Part shown: one piece after another, positions 17,382-26,009 of the stretch
Layout of the letters: the number at the start of each line of letters is the position of its first letter
Position numbering within the stretch: position 1 is the stretch's first letter
Assembly: GCA_052090825.1 (NCBI GenBank)
Contig: JBQDBK010000005.1
Span: 1 to 64,000, forward strand
Direction: 5' to 3'
Source of the DNA: JBQDBK01 sp052090825
GTDB taxonomy: Bacteria; Bacillota; Clostridia; Tissierellales; Peptoniphilaceae
Length of the DNA: 64,000 nucleotides
Notes under the pieces: generated by a model
Seen by the model: only the letters and a program-made list of their open reading frames with translations
Told to the model about the DNA's origin: nothing
The model's database searches: none
Made by a program: the position numbers and the translations under genes

Positions 17382-17400
17382 AAACTAAGCTTATTTATTT
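17359..17400. terminator. Bidirectional terminator between convergent genes
   Basis: A 17-bp perfect stem (17359-17375 with 17384-17400) has A-rich and T-rich ends on both strands, so it can stop transcripts from either side. It overlaps the 3' coding ends of both neighbouring genes, which are only 9 bases apart. Confidence 0.85.
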
Positions 17401-18092
17401 TTCATAATAAGTTTACTTAGATTGCTAGAACTATACTCCATAAATTCTTCTCCTTCACCAATCATTATAGTGGGAACTCCGACTAAGTTTTCGGATTTTA
17501 TCTTGTCAAAGTATGGATTAAAATCTCTGTGTTTTAAAAAAGATTTTAAGTTAGGCATAGATTCAGTAATATCTACAATAGTATAATTCAAATCAGTTTT
17601 ATTAAAAGCCTCAATTGCTTCTGGGCAATCTGGGCATTTACTTGATACAAATAAAGTAATCATTTTAACCTCCAGTAAATTTTTTAGGGCATTTATAAAA
17701 AGTGAATTATCTTTTTTTCTTCTTTTTTTATTCTTACTATATATACCCTTATCTCTCATAATTTTATTAATATGTCTGGTGTATAAATACCCATCAATAT
17801 TTTTATTATTTATTATGTTACCTAAAAAATCTATAACCTTAGCTTTTTTTCCTAATACTAGGGCACTTAAAGCTCTGTCATTAGTTATAACAATATCATT
17901 AGAAGTTATCATATTAGCTATATATAAATCAGCTGACTCTTTTGAGATATCAACATCTATTATTTTAGGATAACTATCTACAATATTAGTTAAATAATTT
18001 TTTACTATTATTAGTTCTATGTTTCTATTTTTTGAAAACTCAATTAATTCTTTAGTTATAGGAGATGCATCGGCATCTAAGAAAATCTTCAT
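17391..18092 (-). CDS. DUF188 (YaiI/YqxD) protein fused to a glutaredoxin-like domain
   Basis: The frame of 233 residues has two parts. Residues 1-143 match the UPF0178/DUF188 family (starting MKIFLDADASP, with VITNDRALSALVLGKKAKV), a PIN-like nuclease fold of unknown function. Residues 144-233 form a glutaredoxin/thioredoxin-fold domain with CPDC (Cys153, Cys156) and GVPTIMIGEGEEF. At the junction an ATG (17663) follows a GGAGGT site by 5 bases, so the C-terminal part (90 residues, 17391-17663) may also be made alone. The two coding parts are joined without a stop codon. The upstream start is ATG 18092 after AAGGTGAT. Confidence 0.8.
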   Translation of the reverse strand: MKIFLDADASPITKELIEFSKNRNIELIIVKNYLTNIVDSYPKIIDVDISKESADLYIANMITSNDIVITNDRALSALVLGKKAKVIDFLGNIINNKNIDGYLYTRHINKIMRDKGIYSKNKKRRKKDNSLFINALKNLLEVKMITLFVSSKCPDCPEAIEAFNKTDLNYTIVDITESMPNLKSFLKHRDFNPYFDKIKSENLVGVPTIMIGEGEEFMEYSSSNLSKLIMKNK

Positions 18093-18175
18093 TTTATCAC
18101 CTTATTAATTATACACTTAAATATTATTTTAAAGTAGTATAATTAATGTTATAATGAATTATCAGGAGTGATAAT

Positions 18176-18418
18176 ATGGAGTTTATAGTTGGAGCAATTT
18201 TAATATGTCTTTTACTTATTTTTATATTTAAATCTATAAAGATAGTTATTAAGTTTGCTATAAATATTTTAGCTGGAGCCTTGGTATTATATTTATTTAA
18301 TTTGATAGCAGGATCTTATGGATTAGCTATAGAAATAAATCCAGTCACTTCTTTTTTGACAGGATTTTTAGGGTTACCATTTGTAATAGTTTTAATTATA
18401 ATGAAAATTTTTGTATGA
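18176..18418 (+). CDS. BofA-like membrane protein
   Basis: The 80-residue protein has two or three hydrophobic helices and the C-terminal pattern IEINPVTSFLTGFLGLPFVI, typical of the BofA family (inhibitor of pro-sigma-K processing in spore formers). No other sporulation gene is visible in the window, so a sporulation role is doubtful. The ATG follows CAGGAGTGAT. The LCP-family gene begins 10 bases after its stop, so the two are likely cotranscribed. Confidence 0.8.
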   Translation: MEFIVGAILICLLLIFIFKSIKIVIKFAINILAGALVLYLFNLIAGSYGLAIEINPVTSFLTGFLGLPFVIVLIIMKIFV

Positions 18419-18428
18419 GAGGTATTAA

Positions 18429-19427
18429 GTGAAGAAGGTTTTAAATATTTTAATAGTTTTATTTATTATTTTATTGGCAATAGTGGTAGCTATTTTTTAT
18501 AGGATAAAACCACAGTATTCAAATAAAGGAATAGATAAATTAAATAATGAAAATAAGACGTCAGCTTTTGAGAATAAAGGTAAAAAAACCAATGTATTTA
18601 ATGGAGATGAGCCACTTAGGATATTAGTTCTAGGAGTGGATAAAACAGCGACTCAGGAGACATCAGAAGAAAAAAATGGAATGAGATCAGATACTATAAT
18701 GCTTTTTAGCATATTTCCAAAAGAAGATAAGGTTCAGTTACTTTCTATACCTAGAGATTCTTTTGTAAAAATACATGGCTGGGGTCTGAATAAAATAAAT
18801 GCTTCATTTAATGAGTTTGTTTATCCGGATGGAGGTTTAAAGTTAACAGTTCAGACAGTGGAAGATTTTTTAGATGTATCTATAGACCACTATGCAATAG
18901 TAGATTATAAAGCTGTATCAGGGATAGTAGATGCTGTAGATGGAATTGATATTGAGTGGGAATTAGAAGATTATACATATACTGATGATTGGGTAGTTCC
19001 AGCTTTAGAAATAAATTTAAAAAAAGGAACAAATCACCTGGATGGTGAAAAGGCAGTATCATATCTAAGAGCAAGGAAAGCATATGAAGATCAAGATATA
19101 GGTAGGATATCAGCACAACAAGGGTTTCTATTATTACTATTTGATAAATTAAAATCTCCTGCTACTATTTTTAGAATACCTAAAATTCTTGATATAATTG
19201 ATGAGTATGTAGAGACTGATTTAAATTATGGAGAAATTTCTTATTTAGCTAGCTACGGACTAAAATTAAATAAAGAAGATATTCACACAGAAACAGTTGA
19301 AGGATACAACAAACACTATGTACCAATAGGAAGAGATAAGGTAGATGCATATATTGTTGATAAAGATAGGGCTAGAGAAATCATTAATAATTTCCCCGAA
19401 GAAGAATCGAGTGAATTGGAAGAATAG
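18429..19427 (+). CDS. LytR-CpsA-Psr (LCP) family wall-polymer ligase
   Basis: LCP proteins transfer lipid-linked teichoic acids or other glycopolymers onto peptidoglycan outside the membrane. The 332-residue protein has one N-terminal membrane anchor (about 4-24) followed by an extracellular LCP domain with RSDTIMLFSI, LLSIPRDSFVKIHGWGLNKI, an Asp/Arg-rich core and LRARKAYEDQDIGRISAQQ. The start is GTG preceded by GAGAGG. A stem-loop lies after the stop. A TagO-like gene and a UDP-GlcNAc epimerase gene elsewhere in the window fit the same surface-polymer pathway. Confidence 0.92.
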   Translation: MKKVLNILIVLFIILLAIVVAIFYRIKPQYSNKGIDKLNNENKTSAFENKGKKTNVFNGDEPLRILVLGVDKTATQETSEEKNGMRSDTIMLFSIFPKEDKVQLLSIPRDSFVKIHGWGLNKINASFNEFVYPDGGLKLTVQTVEDFLDVSIDHYAIVDYKAVSGIVDAVDGIDIEWELEDYTYTDDWVVPALEINLKKGTNHLDGEKAVSYLRARKAYEDQDIGRISAQQGFLLLLFDKLKSPATIFRIPKILDIIDEYVETDLNYGEISYLASYGLKLNKEDIHTETVEGYNKHYVPIGRDKVDAYIVDKDRAREIINNFPEEESSELEE

Positions 19428-19429
19428 AG

Positions 19430-19474
19430 TAAGGTCTAAGGTATATTAATAATTTTAAAATATCTTAGACCTTA
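19430..19474 (+). terminator. Hairpin terminator after the LCP gene
   Basis: A 15-bp stem (19430-19444 with 19460-19474, one G-T pair) lies just after the stop codon. The T tract is poor, so the strength is uncertain. Confidence 0.6.
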
Positions 19475-19606
19475 TATGTATAAAGGTTAAGGTATTTTAT
19501 ATTATTATTGAATCAAGTATATAAAGGCTTAAATTTGGGTATATAAATTAGCTAATGTTAAAAGATAAATACATATTTAAATATGTTTATTAAGGGGGTG
19601 ATATTT

Positions 19607-19930
19607 TTGGTAGATGTAGTAAATATGATAAAAGAAGCTGAAGATAAGGCGGAAAAATCAAAGTTAGAATCTGAAAAAAAATCACAAGAAATTTTAAAAG
19701 AAGCTCAAGAAAAATCACAAGAAGTAGAAAAAGAAATTTTAAAAGAAGCTCAAGAAAAAAGAAAAGAGATTTTAGATGAGGGGCAAAAAGAAGCAAAAGC
19801 TTTATCAGACCCAATAATAAAAAAGGGTAGGATCAAAAGTAAAGATATAAGTAATATGTCGGATTTAGAAAATTCAGACATTATTAACTATATAGTCGAA
19901 AAGGTTGTGGTAAATAATGGCAATAGTTAA
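19607..19930 (+). CDS. ntpF: V-type ATPase peripheral-stalk subunit G/H (NtpF)
   Basis: The first gene of the V-ATPase operon encodes a highly charged, almost entirely coiled-coil protein of 107 residues. By position it is the NtpF/AhaH stalk subunit, which pairs with subunit E to hold the catalytic head still. TTG 19607 is chosen because GGGGGTGAT lies just before it; an ATG 24 bases upstream would place that site inside the gene. The coiled coil carries a 15-residue repeat (EILKEAQEK twice), encoded by a perfect 27-base DNA repeat. The gene overlaps ntpI by 14 bases. Confidence 0.82.
   Translation: MVDVVNMIKEAEDKAEKSKLESEKKSQEILKEAQEKSQEVEKEILKEAQEKRKEILDEGQKEAKALSDPIIKKGRIKSKDISNMSDLENSDIINYIVEKVVVNNGNS
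19688..19759 (+). repeat. 45-bp-period direct repeat within ntpF
   Basis: 27 identical bases occur at 19688-19714 and 19733-19759. The period is 45 bases, or 15 codons, so the frame is kept. Confidence 0.85.
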
Positions 19931-21869
19931 AATGAATAAGTTTAATTTATTTTCATTTCAATCAGACAGAAATTCTTTACTTAATAGTTTGCAAGATTTT
20001 AAAGATGTACATTTGAATATATTAGATAAATCTGAAGATCAAGAGTATCTGGAAAATATAAAAATTCCCGATATTTTATTAGAATTAGATGAAAAAATAA
20101 ATAATTCAAAATGGGCTATAGATTTATTAAAGTCTTATGTAGATAAAAAAAGTACTGTAGAAAGTTTAAAAGAAGGAAATAAATCTATCACTATTTCTGA
20201 AATAAAGAAAAGGGCAGAAAAATTTAATTTCACTGATAATTATAATAAGTTAAAAGAACTGTCAGATGAGAAAAATGGAATTAAACAAGAAATATTAAAT
20301 AAAGAGGCAAATATAAATGAGTTAAATCCATGGGATTCTTTAAATCTAGAGATAAGGGATTTATATGGTCTTAGGAGAGTCAAAGTAAATACAGGTACTG
20401 TGGCTATAAAATCTTATGACAAATTAGTTTCTGAGATTGGAAAAATTGACTTAGCTTATTTAGAAAACATAAGTAGTAATTCGAATTTACACTATGTACT
20501 TATAGTATATGATTTAGATGTAGAGGAAGAAGTTAACGAGATTTTAAGAAAAGCATCTTTTACCAAAGTTATTATAAAAGCAAATGAATCTGTTGAATTT
20601 GAAATTACAAAGCTTAAAGAAGAAATAGATCAAGATAGAGATAGAATAAAAGAAATAGATAATAAATTGCAGCGAGAAAGTGAAAATTTAGAGGATTTTG
20701 AAATATATTATGACTATCTCAGAAATTATAGATTAAAATTAGGTTCAAGCGAAAAATTTTTAAAAACTAAAGAAGTAGATCTTATAGAAGGCTATTTTGC
20801 AGAAGAAAAGAAAGAAGATTTTATAAATATGTTGGATAAAGCTTTGGGGTCAAAATACTATATAGAAATCAGTCCAGCTAGTAGAGACGATCCAAAAGTT
20901 CCAATAAAATTATCAAATAATAGATTTATAAAAGCATTTGAGCCTTTAACTTCAATGTATTCTTTGCCAAAGTATAACGAAATAGATCCAACACCACTCT
21001 TTGCACCTTTTTATTTTATGTTTGCAGGGATTATGGTTGGAGATATAGCATATGGATTTTTATTATTTTTAGCTACCTTACTTGGGAAAAAATTATTTAA
21101 TTTAGATAAAACTAAGGAAAGAATGGTAACATTCTTTATGTATCTAGGTATTTCAGCTATGATATGGGGCTTCGTATTTGGATCTTTTTTTGGAGATTTG
21201 TTACCTTTAAAATCTTATATAAATCCAGAAACCGATCATATTGAAATGATCTTAATGTCGCTAGCTATAGGTGGAGTGCATATTTTCTATGCTTTAGGAA
21301 TTAAGGCATATATGGACATAAGAGATAAAAAGCCTTTGGATGCTTTTTTTGATGTTGGCTTATGGTATATGGCTCTTTTAGGTATTATAGTCTTAATAGT
21401 ATCAGGATTTGTAGGAATAGAAAATCCAATGATAAAAAATGTAGCAAAAATTATAACTATCATTGGAATGGTTGGTATAGTTTTAACAGGTGGAAGAGAC
21501 CAAAAAAGTATAGGAGCTAAAATAGGCTGGGGAGTCTATTCTCTTTATGGGATAACTTCTTATTTAGGGGATTTTGTTTCTTATATTCGTCTTATGGCGC
21601 TTGTTTTAGCAGGAACATTTATAGCAATTGCAGTAAATATGATTGTTAAAATGTTGTTTTCAGCAGGTCCCTTAGGAATAATTGGAGGAGTAATAGTTTT
21701 TATTATATTCCAATTATTTAACATGTTTTTATCATTTTTATCGGCTTATGTACACACTGCTAGATTAACTTATGTAGAGATGTTTAATAAGTTTTATGAA
21801 GGTGGGGGAAAGCCTTTTAAAGAAATGGTAGAAGAATCAAATTATTTTAATATTATAGAGGAGGAATAA
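19917..21869 (+). CDS. ntpI: V-type ATPase subunit I (NtpI, a-subunit)
   Basis: Subunit I forms the ion half-channels next to the rotor ring. The 650-residue protein has a soluble coiled-coil N-terminal half (about 1-340) and a membrane C-terminal half with seven to eight helices. The segment SYIRLMALVLAG (about 555-566) holds the essential arginine that faces the rotor glutamate. Length matches NtpI of enterococci. The ATG at 19917 lies within the end of ntpF, suggesting translational coupling, and ntpK follows after 3 bases. Confidence 0.95.
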   Translation: MAIVKMNKFNLFSFQSDRNSLLNSLQDFKDVHLNILDKSEDQEYLENIKIPDILLELDEKINNSKWAIDLLKSYVDKKSTVESLKEGNKSITISEIKKRAEKFNFTDNYNKLKELSDEKNGIKQEILNKEANINELNPWDSLNLEIRDLYGLRRVKVNTGTVAIKSYDKLVSEIGKIDLAYLENISSNSNLHYVLIVYDLDVEEEVNEILRKASFTKVIIKANESVEFEITKLKEEIDQDRDRIKEIDNKLQRESENLEDFEIYYDYLRNYRLKLGSSEKFLKTKEVDLIEGYFAEEKKEDFINMLDKALGSKYYIEISPASRDDPKVPIKLSNNRFIKAFEPLTSMYSLPKYNEIDPTPLFAPFYFMFAGIMVGDIAYGFLLFLATLLGKKLFNLDKTKERMVTFFMYLGISAMIWGFVFGSFFGDLLPLKSYINPETDHIEMILMSLAIGGVHIFYALGIKAYMDIRDKKPLDAFFDVGLWYMALLGIIVLIVSGFVGIENPMIKNVAKIITIIGMVGIVLTGGRDQKSIGAKIGWGVYSLYGITSYLGDFVSYIRLMALVLAGTFIAIAVNMIVKMLFSAGPLGIIGGVIVFIIFQLFNMFLSFLSAYVHTARLTYVEMFNKFYEGGGKPFKEMVEESNYFNIIEEE

Positions 21870-21872
21870 ATT

Positions 21873-22346
21873 ATGGAACAAGGATTTTTTATTAATAATG
21901 GTGGTTTTATATTAGGAGCTCTAGGAATTGCAATAGCAGTTGTTTTTTCAGGGATAGGATCATCTATAGGAGTAGGTCGTGCAGGACAAGCGGCCGCTGG
22001 TGTAATAATTGAAGAACCGGAGAAATTTGGTAAAGCACTAGTATTACAATTATTGCCAGGAACTCAAGGTTTATATGGATTTGTTATAGGTATGCTTATC
22101 TTATTAAGACTTTCACCAGATTTAGAACTAGCAAAAGGTTTTATTCTTTTAGTATCTGGGATTCCAGTAGGTCTAGTAGGTTGGTTTTCAGGTATGTATC
22201 AAGGAAATGTTGCAGCTGCGGGTATTAATATATTAGCAAAAAATGAAGAACATCAAACTAAGGGTATTATTTTATCCGTTATGGTAGAGTTATATGCTAT
22301 TTTAGGACTTGCAATATCATTCTTAATTATGAACAACCTAGGATAA
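21873..22346 (+). CDS. ntpK: V-type ATPase rotor subunit K (NtpK), Na+-binding type
   Basis: This 157-residue proteolipid has four membrane helices (two hairpins) and forms the rotor ring. The residues known to bind Na+ in Enterococcus hirae NtpK (Leu61, Thr64, Gln65, Gln110, Glu139) are all present at the same numbers here: LPGTQ at 61-65, Gln110 in GMYQG, Glu139 in VMVELYA. This strongly supports Na+ rather than H+ as the coupling ion. The start ATG follows GAGGAGG. Confidence 0.96.
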   Translation: MEQGFFINNGGFILGALGIAIAVVFSGIGSSIGVGRAGQAAAGVIIEEPEKFGKALVLQLLPGTQGLYGFVIGMLILLRLSPDLELAKGFILLVSGIPVGLVGWFSGMYQGNVAAAGINILAKNEEHQTKGIILSVMVELYAILGLAISFLIMNNLG

Positions 22347-22359
22347 GGAGGTTAGAAAT

Positions 22360-22914
22360 GTGTCAAGCATAGACAATATTATCAACAAATTAAAGGAAGA
22401 CTCCCATAAGCAAAATGAAAAAATAATTGAAAATGCAGAGTCAGAAGCTAAAAAACTAATAGATGAAGCTGAAAAGAAAGCTAGAGAAGAGTATCACAGT
22501 ATTATAAGAAAAGCAGAAACAGAAAAAGAACAAATAAAAAGCAAAGCTATTTCTAGTGCGGAATTAAAAGCTAGAGATATGGTTTTAAAATCAAAAAATG
22601 AGATTATTCAAAAAGTATTTGAAATTGTTTTAGAAAGATTAAATAATTTACCAGAAGATGATTATTTGAAATATTTGAAGAATTCTGTAGTAGGATTGAA
22701 GCTAAGTCCAAATGCAATTTTAAAAGTTCCTAATAAATATTTAGGAGAAGTAAAAGAATCGGGTTTAGGAATTAATATATCTGAAGAAAGTATAGAAAAT
22801 GGTTTTATAATAGAAGATACAAATGTAATTTATAACAATAAATTTGAAAATATAATAGATTCCAAAAAAACTGAATTAGAAGTTGAGATTTTTGAGAAGT
22901 TATTTAAAGATTAA
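22360..22914 (+). CDS. ntpE: V-type ATPase peripheral-stalk subunit E (NtpE)
   Basis: Subunit E pairs with the G/F-type subunit in the peripheral stalk. The 184-residue protein has a long charged N-terminal helix (about 1-95, rich in EAEKKARE-like runs) and a globular C-terminal domain that contacts the head. The start is GTG 22360, 8 bases after AAGGAGG. An ATG two bases earlier is out of frame and leads to a stop within five codons. It lies between ntpK and ntpC, the usual place. Confidence 0.9.
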   Translation: MSSIDNIINKLKEDSHKQNEKIIENAESEAKKLIDEAEKKAREEYHSIIRKAETEKEQIKSKAISSAELKARDMVLKSKNEIIQKVFEIVLERLNNLPEDDYLKYLKNSVVGLKLSPNAILKVPNKYLGEVKESGLGINISEESIENGFIIEDTNVIYNNKFENIIDSKKTELEVEIFEKLFKD

Positions 22915-22926
22915 TAGGAGGTAATT

Positions 22927-23922
22927 ATGGATAGGAATAAATTCATCCAATCATCTGCTAATATAAGGGTTCTTGAAAAAAAGCTTTTAAGTAAAGTTTA
23001 TTTGGAAAGGTTAATAGAAGCAACAGATTTATCTGAAGCCCTTAAATTTTTAGGGGACACAGTATATCAAGAACATATTGTAAAATTAAATAAAGCTGAA
23101 AATTATGAGGAAGTTCTTAAGAAAGAACAGGTTAGAAGTTTTAAAGAAGTTTACTCTATAAGTCCTGATAGAAGAATAGTAGATTTGCTTGCTTATAAGT
23201 ACTATTACCATAATATGAAAGTTTTAGTAAAGGAAGATATTTTAGAAGAAGATTTTCATGATTTATATATTGAATTAGGAGATTTTAATGAGACAGAGTT
23301 TAAAGAAAGTTTCAGTAAAATCCAAAAAGAAGACAGTCCATTAAAAGAGGCGATGAAGTTTGCAAAAGAAAATTTTGAAAATACAAAAAACCCTCAAGAA
23401 ATAGATTTAATAATTGATAAAATGTATTTTGAAAAGTTGATTGAATTAGCAGACTCTTTAGATGTTGAATTTTTTAAAAAATATTTGGAGGATTTAATAG
23501 ACTTTACTAATATAACAATTCTTTTAAGAAGTAAGAGTCAAAATAGAGATATTAAATTTTTAGACAAACTTTTAATATCTGGTGGAAGTATATCTAAAAA
23601 AGAATATAAAAAATATTTTAATGGAGATATTTCTCATGATAGTTCTTTATTTAGCAATACAAGAATAGCTAAATCTGTTGGAATAGGTATTGAAAATTAT
23701 AATAAAACGGGGTCTCTTAGTATATTTGAAAAAGAAGAAGATAATTATTTCATGAAATCATTGAAAGATGTTAAGAGAGTTACTTATGGACCAGAAGTTA
23801 TTTTTGCTTATCTATATGCAAAAGAAATGGAAATTAAAAATCTTAGAATAATTTTGATTTCTAAGCTAAATAAATTAGACTCTTCCTTTATTAGGGAAAG
23901 GTTGCGTGAAACTTATGTATAA
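22927..23922 (+). CDS. ntpC: V-type ATPase subunit C (NtpC)
   Basis: Subunit C (the d-type subunit) is the funnel that links the central stalk to the membrane rotor ring. The 331-residue, mostly helical soluble protein fits the family length and sits between ntpE and ntpG as in other Na+ V-ATPase operons. The ATG follows AGGAGGTAATT. Its last codons overlap the start of ntpG. Confidence 0.92.
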   Translation: MDRNKFIQSSANIRVLEKKLLSKVYLERLIEATDLSEALKFLGDTVYQEHIVKLNKAENYEEVLKKEQVRSFKEVYSISPDRRIVDLLAYKYYYHNMKVLVKEDILEEDFHDLYIELGDFNETEFKESFSKIQKEDSPLKEAMKFAKENFENTKNPQEIDLIIDKMYFEKLIELADSLDVEFFKKYLEDLIDFTNITILLRSKSQNRDIKFLDKLLISGGSISKKEYKKYFNGDISHDSSLFSNTRIAKSVGIGIENYNKTGSLSIFEKEEDNYFMKSLKDVKRVTYGPEVIFAYLYAKEMEIKNLRIILISKLNKLDSSFIRERLRETYV

Positions 23923-24223
23923 AATAGCGGTTGTAGGAGACAAAGATTCTGTTTTAGCTTTTAAAAGTTTAGGAATAGATGTAAAAATTGCTTATGAAGC
24001 AGATGAATGTAGAAAAATTATTGATACTCTAGCCAAAGAAAAGTATGGAGTAATATTTATAACGGAACAGCTTGCTATCAAAGTAAAGGAGACAATAAAT
24101 AGATATAATAATAAATTATTTCCAGCTATAATTTTGATACCATCTAATCAGGGTAGTTTAAATATTGGAATGGACAACATAAATAAATATGTTGAAAAAG
24201 CAGTTGGATCTAATATTTTATAA
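23906..24223 (+). CDS. ntpG: V-type ATPase subunit F (NtpG)
   Basis: This small central-stalk subunit binds subunit D and modulates rotation. The protein has the family opening YKIAVVGDKDSVLAFKSLGI and ends IEKAVG-like (YVEKAVGSNIL). Two starts are possible inside the end of ntpC: GTG 23906 (105 residues, AGGG nine bases before) or ATG 23915 (102 residues, starting MYKIAVVGD as in relatives). Either way translation is coupled to ntpC. Confidence 0.92.
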   Translation: MKLMYKIAVVGDKDSVLAFKSLGIDVKIAYEADECRKIIDTLAKEKYGVIFITEQLAIKVKETINRYNNKLFPAIILIPSNQGSLNIGMDNINKYVEKAVGSNIL

Positions 24224-24236
24224 AGGAGGAACTTTT

Positions 24237-26009
24237 TTGAAAGCAGGTAAAATAATTAAAGTTTCCGGACCATTAGTTGTTGCAAGTGGCATGGAAGATG
24301 CCAATGTATACGATGTAGTTGAAGTTTCAAAAGATAAATTAATCGGAGAAATCATTGAAATGAGAGGCGATAGAGCTTCTATACAAGTATATGAGGAAAC
24401 AACTGGAATAGGCCCTGGAGATGAAGTAATATCAAAAGGATATCCTCTTTCTGTAGAATTAGGACCTGGGCTTATAGAGCAAATGTTTGATGGGATACAA
24501 AGACCATTAAAAACATTAAAAGAAGAAACAGGCGATTTTCTAGTTAGAGGAACAGAAATATATAATTTAGATAGAAAAAAGAAATGGGATTTTAAAGCTG
24601 TAGCTAAGGTTGGGGACCTTGTATCTGAAGGAGATGTACTTGGAACAGTACAGGAAACGCCAATAGTAGAACATAAAATAATGGTACCTATTGGTATAAG
24701 TGGTAAGGTCGTAGAAATAAATGAAGGACAACATACTGTGGAAGGAATTGTTGCAGTTCTTGAAACAGAAAATGGAAAAAAAGAAGTCAATATGATTCAA
24801 AGATGGCCGGTAAGAAAAGGTAGAAGATATAAAAGAAAAATTGATCCTAAAACTCCCTTGGTAACTGGACAAAGAGTGATAGATACTTTTTTTCCTATAA
24901 CTAAAGGTGGTACAGCAGCTATCCCTGGACCTTTTGGAAGTGGTAAAACAGTAGTACAGCATCAACTTGCTAAGTGGGCAGACGCTCAAATAATTGTATA
25001 TGTTGGATGTGGAGAGCGTGGTAATGAAATGACAGACGTTCTTATGGAGTTTCCGGAACTTATAGACGTTAAAACAGGACAATCTCTAATGAAAAGAACT
25101 GTTTTAATAGCAAATACTTCAAATATGCCTGTAGCAGCTCGTGAGGCATCAATTTATACTGGAATAACTATTTCAGAGTATTATAGAGATATGGGTTATT
25201 CTGTAGCAATGATGGCAGATTCTACATCGCGTTGGGCTGAGGCACTTCGTGAAATGAGTGGTAGACTTGAAGAGATGCCAGGAGATGAAGGTTATCCAGC
25301 TTATTTAGCATCAAGAGTTGCAGATTTTTATGAAAGAGCAGGACGTGTAATATGTTTAGGCGAAGATGAAAGGGAAGGTGCGCTTTCTGTTATAGGAGCA
25401 GTTTCTCCTCCTGGTGGCGATATATCTGAACCAGTATCTCAGTCTACTTTACGTATAGTAAAAATATTTTGGAAATTAGATTATGATCTTTCATATAAAC
25501 GACATTTTCCAGCTATAAATTGGTTAGATTCTTACTCTTTATATCAAAGTAAAATGGACAAATATTTTGATGAAAATATAGATGATGAATTTTCTAAAAA
25601 TAGAATTAGAGCTATGTCTTTATTACAAGAAGAAAACTCTCTTCAAGAAGTTGTTAGATTAGTAGGAAGAGATTCATTATCAGAAAAAGATCAACTAAAG
25701 TTAGAAGTAACAAAGTCTATAAGAGAAGATTTTTTACAACAAAATGCTTTTCATGATATAGATACTTTCTGTTCTTTAGATAAACAAAATAAGATGATGA
25801 AAATTATTCTTAAATTTTATGATCAATCATTAAAAGCTTTAGAAAGTGGAATTTATCTTTCTGAAATAGAAGAAATGCCTATAAGAGAAAAGATAGCTAG
25901 AGCTAAAAACATACCTGAAGAAGAATTAGAAAAGTTAGATGAAATTTCTGTTGATATAGAAAAAGAAGTAGAAGAATTAATTAAAAAAGGAGGTACTATA
26001 AATGCTTAA
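24237..26009 (+). CDS. ntpA: V-type ATPase catalytic subunit A (NtpA)
   Basis: Subunit A hydrolyses ATP in the A3B3 head. The 590-residue protein has a beta-barrel N-terminus, the extra bulge domain of V/A-type enzymes (about 110-190), Walker A GPFGSGKT (231-238) and the GERGNEMTDVLMEFPEL stretch. The start is TTG 24237, 7 bases after AAGGAGG; a longer in-frame opening at 24189 would overlap ntpG and place that site inside the gene. Family members begin with GKIIKVSGPLV, as here. Its end overlaps ntpB by 8 bases. Confidence 0.97.
   Translation: MKAGKIIKVSGPLVVASGMEDANVYDVVEVSKDKLIGEIIEMRGDRASIQVYEETTGIGPGDEVISKGYPLSVELGPGLIEQMFDGIQRPLKTLKEETGDFLVRGTEIYNLDRKKKWDFKAVAKVGDLVSEGDVLGTVQETPIVEHKIMVPIGISGKVVEINEGQHTVEGIVAVLETENGKKEVNMIQRWPVRKGRRYKRKIDPKTPLVTGQRVIDTFFPITKGGTAAIPGPFGSGKTVVQHQLAKWADAQIIVYVGCGERGNEMTDVLMEFPELIDVKTGQSLMKRTVLIANTSNMPVAAREASIYTGITISEYYRDMGYSVAMMADSTSRWAEALREMSGRLEEMPGDEGYPAYLASRVADFYERAGRVICLGEDEREGALSVIGAVSPPGGDISEPVSQSTLRIVKIFWKLDYDLSYKRHFPAINWLDSYSLYQSKMDKYFDENIDDEFSKNRIRAMSLLQEENSLQEVVRLVGRDSLSEKDQLKLEVTKSIREDFLQQNAFHDIDTFCSLDKQNKMMKIILKFYDQSLKALESGIYLSEIEEMPIREKIARAKNIPEEELEKLDEISVDIEKEVEELIKKGGTINA

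Noticed and set aside
24218..25082. Long antisense frames (171 and 190 codons) opposite ntpA
   Set aside because: ntpA is a certain gene across this stretch; the antisense peptides are compositionally odd and have no start signals.
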